Origin: Hansfordia pulvinata
Lineage: Eukaryota; Ascomycota; Sordariomycetes; Xylariales
Direction: 5' to 3'
NCBI GenBank assembly: GCA_006538405.1
Contig: BJKQ01000004.1
Coordinates: 372,001-436,000, forward strand
Length of the DNA stretch: 64,000 nucleotides
Every line of letters begins with the position of its first letter. Position 1 is the first letter of the stretch. Under the pieces are notes generated by a model, which saw only the letters and a program-made list of their open reading frames with translations, made no database searches and was not told where the DNA came from. This document shows, one piece after another, positions 48,214 to 56,794 of the stretch. A program made the position numbers and the translations under genes.

Positions 48214-48855
48214 TTTGGCGATGATGTAGATGGGGTGGTGAGGTGTGGTGGTGTGGGTGGTGGATAGGCGGTTGGTGTTGAGGGAAGACGAGGTGAGGTT
48301 TTGCCGGTCGGGAAAAGTCCACGCTGCACCTGGCCCGCCTGGGGCAGATTGCGGGTATCGGTACGCAGGTCGTCACTGCAACAGCGTGTGCCAGGCGGTA
48401 CTGGTAGCTCCGAGTGCACTACGAGCAGCTGCGCCCAGGAAACAGGGATTGAAAGTCTCCACCGGAAGTACCTGAATCACGACTTGACCGGGCCGGGTAC
48501 TTGCGAGCCTAAATCGAGCCGCCGAGAGATTCCGACGTCGCAAAATCACGTGACTTCGTAGCGAATCCCGTTCCCAAGTCACACTCAGAGAGCATATCGC
48601 TAGACCAGTCGTCTGCAGAGCTCGATTTAACATGGGAAACTCTGATATTGTCCTGTCACGTCCTGTGAATTCTCCGCCCTGGTATCACGTTCTCTTACGG
48701 CAAGCACTCGAGCTAGACACCAGTCCGACAAAGAAAAGTCTAAAGAGATTTTACTATATGCACAGGTGCTCGGGTCCTCTACTACAACTGTGGGTTGGTG
48801 GTATGTTGTACACTTGCTTTTCCCCATCTCCATTATCGATTTAGATGTCCCTCGT
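48214..48855. other. Intergenic region between ATP15 and QCR2
   Basis: 0.64 kb containing the ATP15 promoter and 5' untranslated region (GGTGGTG-rich near 48230-48260) and the QCR2 3' untranslated region. No further gene was seen. Confidence 0.5.
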
Positions 48856-50495
48856 CTATACCTTGAGGCCGAGCTCCTCGGCGTACGGCAGCTTGTGCAG
48901 GTCACCCACCGCCGCCACGGACGCCTTGCCGTCAAGCAGAGTCTTGGCAGCCTGTTTGCGAGTTAGTCAGAGATCGGTTGATTCAGTGCAAAGGGTCAAG
49001 GCCTTAGCGAGGCGAATGCATATGGGGAGAAACTTACAGCCTTGACCTTGTCAGCCGTGACGCTGTCAATGGCCTGGACGGTCTCGGCAACCTGGAAGGG
49101 CTTGCCGGTCTGCACAATGCCAGAGCCGGCCGACAGCAGGGTCGAAACAGCGGACTGGCTGGCCTCAAGAGCGTCAAACTTGGCCCGAGCAATGGCCTTG
49201 GTCAGGTCCTCCTTGCTGACGGTGCCCTGGGCAATGCTCTGCAGAGCCTTGGAAGCGTCCTGAGCGGCAGATCGAACGGCGTCGGCGCTGCCGTTGATCT
49301 GGATGGTCAGAAGACCGGCGTCGGAGTAGGCCAGGTTGGTGGCGGAGGCAGTGGCGCCGGGCGAGGCGGCGGCAGCCTTGGCGAGGAGGCTGAAGCCGGA
49401 AGACCACTTGACGCTGGGCTTGCCACCAAGAAGAGAAGCCAGGACGGCCACCTCGGGCTTGAAGGTGCCGAAGCTGGAGCCAGGGAAGGCGATGACCAGG
49501 GAGTTACCGGCCGTGTGAACGGTGCGCTGCTCACCACCGTAGTAGGTGCTGGGGTTGGTGGTGAGGGCGTTGGCAGACGAGGCGGGGACGCTGCCGAAGA
49601 ACTGCTCGGTCCATTTGGACAGAGCGGCGTTGGTGGCGCCGTCGCCGATAAGAGCAATGTTGGACTTGGTGTACGCGGCACCAGCGAATTCGGCAACGGT
49701 GTGCTCGTTCACGTAGGAGCCCAGGGGGGTGCCGCCGATAGGGTAGATGGTGGCACCGAGACCCTTGTGGAAAGCGACCGAGTGCGCAGCGTCGAGGGCA
49801 AGAGCGGAGGCGTCGCCGGCAGCCTTGGCCTGCTTGAGCTTGACGATTCTCTGGACGTCCTCGTTGAATTCGTAGGCTGTTAATTGGTACAAATGTCAGC
49901 AGGGGTGGTCGTTATGAGTGGTGGCCAACTGTCGAGATGGGAGGGATCGAAGTGCACAGTGGACGTACTGGTGTACTTGGTCTGAGTGACGACCTCGGCC
50001 AGGAGCTCGGCAAAGTAGGGCAGGTCCTGGCGCAGGAAGCTGGCCTCGAGGACGAGAGCCTCGCGGGTGTGGTAAGCGTTCAGTTGACCGCCGAGAAGCT
50101 CGGCTTCCCGGACAATGCGCAGCGAAGAGCGCTGGGCGGTGTTCTGTTTATCGTCAGCATCCGGAGCGCGACACCCGAGGCCCAGCCCGAGAACGCGAAT
50201 CCATCGAGCGATAGCCCGACAAGGGACTCACCTTGAAAGCGAACTCCTCCAGGCCGACGGTCAGACCCGGGGCGGGCTGATATCTGGTACCGGCCTTGGC
50301 GACGACGGCGAGCTTAGTGGTCGGGCCGTTGGAGTCGCGAGCGGCGACGCGAACGCCGGCATGCTCAGAGGTCTCGTAGTTGAAGGCGGTGGGAGCAGAG
50401 GCGGCCGCGGCGTAGGTGCGGCGCTGGGCGAGGGCCTGAGCAGGGCTGCGGGCGGCCTGCTGGGCAGCCCGCGAGAGAGCCGTTCTCGACATCAT
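48856..50495 (-). CDS. QCR2: Ubiquinol-cytochrome c reductase core protein 2 (four exons)
   Basis: Core 2 subunit of mitochondrial complex III, an M16-peptidase-fold protein on the matrix side. Exons are 50495-50232, 50143-49969, 49876-49038 and 48951-48856, total 1,374 bases and 457 residues, normal for fungi. The N-terminus MMSRTALSRAAQQAARSPAQ is Ala/Arg/Ser-rich without acidic residues, a typical mitochondrial targeting peptide. Core features: KLAVVAKAGTRYQ, LRIVREAELLGGQLNAYHTR, the Gly-rich loop region SYVNEHTVAEFAG and a C-terminus ending ELGLKV. The HXXEH zinc site of active M16 enzymes is absent, as expected for Core 2. The frame is intact in every exon. A second Met follows the first, so the start could be one codon later. 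Confidence 0.93.
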
Positions 50496-52104
50496 CTTGG
50501 GCGGGAGGAGAGGAGATGGCGGTTGGACAGGAGTCGGGGCGGAAACACCAATTGGGGGGAGATAGGAGGCCGAGACGACAGAGGCGAGCCGGCGGGAATG
50601 TTGACGCGAGGTCGAGTCGGGTCGGGGTGGATGGACGGGGACGGCGGCGGACGTGGTTCGAGTCGAGGAGAGAGATCGCCAGAAGGGACAAGCTGCTGTT
50701 TCTCGGCCAGCGAGCGAAAAGATGCCTCACCCGCAGCCGGGACTGCACGGCTGCCATTGGCATCCAGCAATTGGCTGCAGGCGGTAAATTTTCGGTCGAC
50801 CCATTAGCGGTACCTAGCCAGCACCTGAATCCTGCAGGGCTCACAAGTACCCTACGTAGCGTGCTGGTCAGCTCAGAGAAATGATGATTGATTGGCGGAG
50901 TCCGATCTGTTGCTCCACATAACCAAGCCGTCTCCAGCCAGCCCGCTGCAGCAATACCCTCCGATTGGAACATAAACGGGTAACACATTCACTGATGGAG
51001 TCGAGAAATGCATTTATCAGAGCCAGAAACCCATAACATGAACATCTCAAGTGTTTGGTTGAAACTGGTCACACCGGACGGCTATGAGTCTACGGCGGGG
51101 GTAGGTACACTGGATGTCAGCAGGTCAGCAATTCTCAATATCGGATGAGGCCCGCTTGAACAATTTATCGTGTTGCCAGTTTCCAATGCCGTCTTGATCT
51201 CCGAATGAAAGATGGCAAGTGTTCAAGAAGATTAACAAGACATGTATCTTAAGAGAGCAGAGCAAAAGCTACTTGGCAAACTGAAGTCCAAGCTCGATCA
51301 TAGCGCGTGCAGCTATTCCCATTGCCGCGGCACGTAGAGCTGGCAAAGCTCTGGCGTGAAAATGCTACCCATTATAATTCACGGATTGAAAGCATCCCGC
51401 AATTATATCAACCACAATTGGACGGGTCTGTGTGCAAATGAGGTAGATAGGTACCTCCATGAGCTCAAGCTCGCTTCGAGGTACATGGATCTGACGACGG
51501 GAGCCTCGAAGAGCGCAGAGCGTGCTGCCCCGCCATTACGCCGCAGTCGTTAGTGTCGGGTGGCAGCGGCAGCGGCGCCTGCAGTAGGAGGGACCCGCCC
51601 AGAGGATATCCGGCGCCGAATAAATTTATTCGACGGTATTGTCGCGACTGTCACCCTCGCCCTCGAACCCGGCTCAACCTCCTTGCGACACCACCACCCC
51701 GACGCCCCCGCCCTCTCCCGTGCCCTGGAAGACCGTCAATGAATCTACGGTAGCAACCGTGGCAGCTCTAGAGATAGTGAGAGGATCTCTAGCAGCCAGC
51801 TCCTCCACGACTTTTCGCCCTTCGTCATCCAGCCCACCATCCTCCGTCGCACATCCCACCTTCGACGCCCGCGCCACCATCAGCCGGCAAAGTCGACAAT
51901 CACCCGCGTCCAGAACACAGATCCCGACGAAATCATCCAGGACATCCACCGCCGCGCTCCCTGCGCGGTAGCCAGCCGGCCGACAGCTCAGGCTTCGCCC
52001 CCAGGAACCAACAGAGCCTGCTGCGCTGAGACTCGGCGAGGCCTCTCTACCTTTGCTCTCTTCTCCTGGGTTCTGCAACACGGCCCTGGACAACGTACCC
52101 GGCC
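50496..52104. other. Divergent intergenic region, QCR2 to RPC82
   Basis: 1.6 kb between two divergent genes. The QCR2 side holds its 5' untranslated region and paired CCAAT boxes. Around 51550-51980 there are short coding-like stretches in more than one plus-strand frame (NLFDGIVATVTLALEPGST; TITRVQNTDPDEIIQDIHRR) without a start codon or a consistent splice model. I do not recognise them; they may be a broken gene or long 5' leader of RPC82. Confidence 0.45.
50754..50774 (-). promoter_or_regulatory. Paired CCAAT boxes upstream of QCR2
   Basis: Two CCAAT pentamers in the coding orientation of QCR2 (within 50754-50760 and 50768-50774), about 260-280 bases upstream of its start codon and 14 bases apart. 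In fungi the Hap2/3/5 CCAAT-binding complex controls many respiratory genes, so this is a plausible activator site, but a pentamer is common by chance. Confidence 0.35.
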
Positions 52105-54337
52105 ATGCTAGTCGTAAGTAGCCCCGCGCGGCCCAATGGCCACAGCATTACTGACCTGCCTCTTTAGACCAAGAATGCGGCAGAGCTGTGCACTCTGTTA
52201 CTCGCCGAGTTGTACGGCCAGTTGCCCTCGGTATGTTGATGCTGAATAGACCGCGAAACAGCCTGGACGCGCTGCCTTCAATGGTTCGAGTTCTTTGCTA
52301 ACGCCCAAGCCCCGCCGCAGCGAATCTTCTCAACTCTGCTTGCCAAAGGCAGATCGACGGTGGCCCAGCTCTCCCACCACACAGCTCTCAATCAGCGCCA
52401 GGTTCGCCACGGCCTCGCCGTCCTTATCCGCCAGAACGCCCTATTCCACCTCGCCGAACCCGATTCCCCAGCAGCTCACTATGAGGCCAACCCGGACGTT
52501 GCTTACAACATTGCCCGCTCTGGCAAAATCCTCGAGATCATTTCGTCCAAGTACGGCCCTTTGGCCAAAGCTATTGCTTTGCACGTTCTCTCCTCGGGTC
52601 ACATCAACGTGACTGAGCTCGTGGATGCCATCAAAGACCAGAAACCCCTTGCCGATGCCCAATGAATGGTAACGCAAATGGGAACCACAACGAGGACGAT
52701 TCCAGCCTGGACAACAAGGACGCCGAGTTCACAAAGTTGGAAGAAGATGAAGGCCAGAAGATCGACAACATCCACCTCGTGCTGGCCCGGTTAATCGCTG
52801 ATGGGATACTGGAACCTTTGACACCTCTCATGTTTCAGTCTCCCCAGGATCTCAAGGCCGCGATCGAGCAGGAACTCCTTAAGAACGAGTTCTCTGGTGG
52901 CATCCGCGGGACCAGGGCCAAAAAGGACTTTGAAAATGCTGCGGCCGATCGGGTCAAGGAGTTCCACAACAACCGCGCAAACTTGAAGAGACGCCTCGAG
53001 GCCGAGTTCGACCACGAGGACAGCGTGAAGCGGAGGAAGCTCCTCAACGGGTCCACCACAAATGGAGATGCCGGCAGCGGCGCGAAAGCTGTGTTACTAG
53101 ACGAGGTCAGAGCACAACACTTCGTGCAGCGCTACAATCTGTACATATGCTAACCTGCGTGCAGCGTGATCTGACTCTGCGTCTGAACTACGACAAATGC
53201 GTGGTTGAGCTGCGGAATACTCGCCTTGCGCAGTATGTTGACGACCTGATCGGCCCAACCACCGCCAAAGTCTATGCCGCCCTGCTTGCCACTCTGAGCA
53301 AGAAGATCAACCGCTGTCAGATCGACCCGTTGACCAAGACGGAAGAAGATGAGGCCGACGCCTTTGCTGGACCCAGCGTCACCACGTTTGAGATTTTCGA
53401 AAATCTCGACCCATCCCTGGATGTGTCCTCCGGCATTGGTGCGCCGGATGCGGGGCTGGTGGACTATCGGCAGGCCGAGAAGATCAGGAGGTTCCCGCCC
53501 AGGCCGAAAGAGTCCATTTTGCAAGCCAGTTTAGAGGAAGGTGACGAGATTATGGGGTCTGACGACGAGGACTATGATCGAAGCGACGAGATCGGGTTTG
53601 GTGCCAATGGGACTCACGACGGACCCAATGGGGTCAAATCTAAGCGCACAAACGGCACCAAAGAGACGGAAGAGGCTGTTGACGATGGCGCCACCGTCCG
53701 GGCCCAGCGCACTCGCCAAATGCGCCAACATCTGCTTCTCTTGGCCGATAGCAAGCAGGGTTTTGTGCGACACTGCGGGTCAAGAGACCGTGGCGAGTGG
53801 ACGGTTGATTTCGAGAACCTGATGCAACACCTGCGTCTTCTGGAGGTCGACGTTCTCATCGAGGAGTCTTTTGGTCGCAAGGGGCTTAGACTGGTCAACA
53901 TTCTCAAGGAGCAGGGCAAGCTGGACGACAAGACGCTTCCGACGCTGGCCCTTGTGCGCAAGGCCGACGTTCACGTGAAAATGGCTGAGATGGAGATGGC
54001 CGGCTTCCTCGACGTCCAGGAGGTTCCCCGAGACAATGCCCGGGCCGCCAGCAGGACGGTCTTCCTTTGGTTCTTCGACGAGGAGCGAACCCTGAAGCGG
54101 GTCTTGGACAACACGTACAAGTCGATGGTGCGCTGCATTCAACGACTGGATGTGGAGCGCGCCAAGAAGAAGAACGTTCTAGCAGTGACGGAACGCAAGG
54201 ACGTCCAAGGGATGGAGGAAGAGAAGCTTCGAGGCGACGTCTACAACGAGTACCGCGAGTTCCTCGACATTGAAAGCAAGCTCCTGGGCCAGGTCAGCAA
54301 ATTGGACGACTTGGTCGGCGTCCTGAGAGACTTCTAG
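52105..54337 (+). CDS. RPC82: RNA polymerase III subunit RPC3/C82 (four exons, one frameshift)
   Basis: C82 subunit of the C82-C34-C31 subcomplex of nuclear RNA polymerase III, used in TFIIIB-dependent initiation of tRNA and 5S transcription. Predicted exons: 52105-52113 (nine bases, M-L-V), 52168-52230, 52321-53105 and 53165-54337. The start gives MLVTKNAAELCTLLLAELYG. Winged-helix segments include RIFSTLLAKGRSTVAQLSHH, RQVRHGLAVLI and, later, LMQHLRLLEVDVLIEESFGR and KADVHVKMAEMEMAGFLDVQ. The third intron has the unusual donor GTCAGA but a good GCTAAC branch and CAG acceptor. The frame breaks at 52657-52660: after PLADA a stop follows, while the next frame reads MNGNANGNHNEDD and continues. 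Exons sum to 3n+2, so one missing C in a CCC run explains it, giving about 676 residues. The gene is essential in yeast, so a real null allele is unlikely. Confidence 0.9.
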
Positions 54338-54724
54338 TTGTTCCAGCGCAACGGCGACTCGGGCTTATGTGAAGAATCGATACTAGCATTGCATGGCGGC
54401 GTTGGCTCATTCAGTCCGAGCCTCATGGAATTACCAAAAGTTTTCAATGATTTCCCATGCAGGCCGACGCCGGCTACTCATCGGGCCATTTGAGTCTGCC
54501 AGTTTTAGAGAGCAGCACCTATTGTAAATCATATTGTTCCCGATGTCAACTATGATCAATCGGCTCCCTCGTCATTCTTGACTGATCTAAGTAACAAGTA
54601 TGCATCAGTACAGTAAGTTGTGTGTGAGATTGGCAAGCAGTGAGTCGGTCTCGTGCTTGGGCTGATTCAACTGACTCCCTGGTAGTCAACCATCATCCGC
54701 AATCCGCTCCAGTTGCAACCGTTC
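54338..54724. other. Convergent intergenic region, RPC82 to monooxygenase
   Basis: About 390 bases between two converging 3' ends. No gene or repeat was seen; it should hold both 3' untranslated regions. Confidence 0.5.
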
Positions 54725-56794
54725 TCAGTCCTCCACCATTGGGTGAGCCTTGTAGAACCTCTCGGTCATGGCAGCAAAGTTGGATTTCCACTCGTCATCG
54801 TACCCGCGCATCGGCTGCCACCGTCGGCGGTCCTGTCCCACAGCCCCCTCTTCTCCCTGCTCCCCATTCACGGCACTTGGGCGCTCGCCGATGCCAGCCG
54901 CGTCGCCACCGCCCGAATCACACTCCAGCTTGCCCCCGTTCACCCACGCGATCAGCTCGTCGGCGTACTCCAGGTCCCGCCCGAGGAGGCTGTGGAACGG
55001 GGGCGGCGGCTGGCGGCCGAGACGGCGGCTCTCCTCGAGCGCGTCGCGGTACGCGCGGCGGCGGGAGAGGAAGTCGGCGCGAATGGCGGCGGGCGACGGC
55101 AAGACCGCCGCCGCGGCGTCTCCGGGGTGGTTGTCGTCATCGTCGTTGAGGGCGGCCAGCTGGCGCGCCACGGCCTCGGCCTGGATGTCGTACAGCGAGA
55201 AGGTGGAGACGCGGTGCGAGACGCCGACGAAGGACAGCGTCGGGTCGCCGGCGTAGAAGACGTCGCGCCAAAGGTTGCGGTGCGCGTACCCGTCGCTGCC
55301 GGGCCCCGTCCACGTCACCGGCAGCGGGGGCGCGTCCGCCTCCTCCACCTGCCCCTCGCCCGGCTGACCAGCGGTGGCGGTAAACGACAAGCGGTCCGCC
55401 GCGTCGAGGGCCGCATCCGGGTCTTCGTGGTCTATTTCAAACGGCTCGTTGGCGTTGCCGTTGCTCCAGCGCGACGCCCCGATCGGCCCCGGAATCTCCA
55501 GGCCGGCCTCGATCAGGAACGGGTACGACGCGGTGTACCCCGTGGCGACAATCACGTCGTCGATGTCGTCCAGCACGCGCCCGTCCCGCAGGACCACGCG
55601 CCCGGGTATCCGTCCGTCTCCGCCCCCCTTTCCCCCGTCGTCGTCCAGCACAAATTGGACTGCCATAGCGACGCGCTCCGCGCACGCGGGGAGCAGGTCG
55701 GTGGACAGGTCGAAGCGGCCGCCGCGTGTGCTCTGGTAGATGCGCGCTGTCTCCCTCTCTCCGTCACCGCTGCCGGTGCTACCCTCGCTTTCGGCGGCAC
55801 CCAGCTCGCGCACAATGTCCGTCGACGAGGTCCCGCCGCCCAGGAGGAGAACGCGGCGAAGACGGCCGCCGTCCGCGGAGAGGAAGGGAGCAGGGGAGCG
55901 GTACTGCTTGGCGTGGGTGACGCGGGCGGGGAAGCGGCGCTTCCACTCGGCCAGGCCGGGGATCGCGGGCACGTGCGGCACGTGGTGCCGGCCCGAGGCG
56001 ACGACGACGGCGTCGAAGGTGCGCGAGGTGTGCTCGAAGCGGGGGCGGCGATGGGACGTCGTGGTCACGCCAGGGGAGGAAACCGGGGGCGGAGGCGGGC
56101 GCCCAGTGGAAGCGCTGGCGACGTCTGCTGTGTCGCCCACGCTGTCGCTGCTCTCGTCGCGTAGCAGCCGGCGTGTCCGCACCACCCACCGACCACTACC
56201 GTCGCCGCTCCGCTTCTGCTTGGTCACGGTCTCGACCGACGTGTCGAACTCGGTCGCGCCCAGGACGCCCTCCTGCGCGGCCAGCTCCTCGATGTACGTC
56301 TGCACGGCGGCGCGGGGCACGAACTCGGCGCTGCCGGGGGGCCAGCGGCGCAGGCGGGACCGCATCAGGGGCGTCGGGACGTTGGTCTTGAGGCCCAGGT
56401 AGGCCGGGCCCGGGGGCGCGTGGCCCTCGATCGGGTCCAGGGCCTCGCCGTCTTCGCTGCTGCTGCCGCTCCCTGTCGCGCTGTTCTCGTCCCTCGGGTC
56501 ATCCTCGCCCCCCGGCGGCGCAGCAGATCCCTTGCGAGCGGCGGCCGCCTCGTCCTCCCCCGCGCTCGTGCCCGAGGGGTACGGCGGGTCGGGCCCGGGC
56601 CGCTCGTCGTACACCCAGACGCCGCCGACGCGGCCGCTGCGCTCGAGCAGGACGGGGCGCAGGCCGGCGCGCAGCAGGTGCGCGGCCGCCGACACGCCGC
56701 TGAACCCGGCTCCGATCACGGCGACGTCCCGGATGCGGGGGCGGGGGCGGCCGGGAAGTGCGGCCTCGTCGGCGGTGCCGCCTGCGGACCCCAT
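54725..56794 (-). CDS. Flavin-containing monooxygenase (FMO / Baeyer-Villiger type)
   Basis: Single-exon, intact 689-residue FAD- and NADPH-dependent monooxygenase; the substrate cannot be told from sequence. The N-terminal Rossmann motif is VIGAGFSG (GxGxxG at 28-33), ending with the ribose-binding acidic residue in LLERS (Glu51). A motif similar to the FMO-identifying sequence is FPARVTHAKQY, with Ala in place of the usual Gly. A second dinucleotide site LLLGGGTSSTDIV binds NADPH, and VIVATGYTASYPFL is the C-terminal ATG motif common in FMOs. Two acidic, low-complexity inserts (about residues 75-125 and 220-255) make it longer than the usual 450-550 residues. The start MGSAGGTADEAALPG is the only Met before the Rossmann fold. 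A 483-codon open frame on the opposite strand is a GC-driven shadow. Confidence 0.88.
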   Translation of the reverse strand: MGSAGGTADEAALPGRPRPRIRDVAVIGAGFSGVSAAAHLLRAGLRPVLLERSGRVGGVWVYDERPGPDPPYPSGTSAGEDEAAAARKGSAAPPGGEDDPRDENSATGSGSSSEDGEALDPIEGHAPPGPAYLGLKTNVPTPLMRSRLRRWPPGSAEFVPRAAVQTYIEELAAQEGVLGATEFDTSVETVTKQKRSGDGSGRWVVRTRRLLRDESSDSVGDTADVASASTGRPPPPPVSSPGVTTTSHRRPRFEHTSRTFDAVVVASGRHHVPHVPAIPGLAEWKRRFPARVTHAKQYRSPAPFLSADGGRLRRVLLLGGGTSSTDIVRELGAAESEGSTGSGDGERETARIYQSTRGGRFDLSTDLLPACAERVAMAVQFVLDDDGGKGGGDGRIPGRVVLRDGRVLDDIDDVIVATGYTASYPFLIEAGLEIPGPIGASRWSNGNANEPFEIDHEDPDAALDAADRLSFTATAGQPGEGQVEEADAPPLPVTWTGPGSDGYAHRNLWRDVFYAGDPTLSFVGVSHRVSTFSLYDIQAEAVARQLAALNDDDDNHPGDAAAAVLPSPAAIRADFLSRRRAYRDALEESRRLGRQPPPPFHSLLGRDLEYADELIAWVNGGKLECDSGGGDAAGIGERPSAVNGEQGEEGAVGQDRRRWQPMRGYDDEWKSNFAAMTERFYKAHPMVED

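Noticed and set aside
54713..56164. 483-codon plus-strand open frame
   Set aside because: Antisense to the flavin monooxygenase, whose motifs are unambiguous; the long antisense frame is a GC3 effect.
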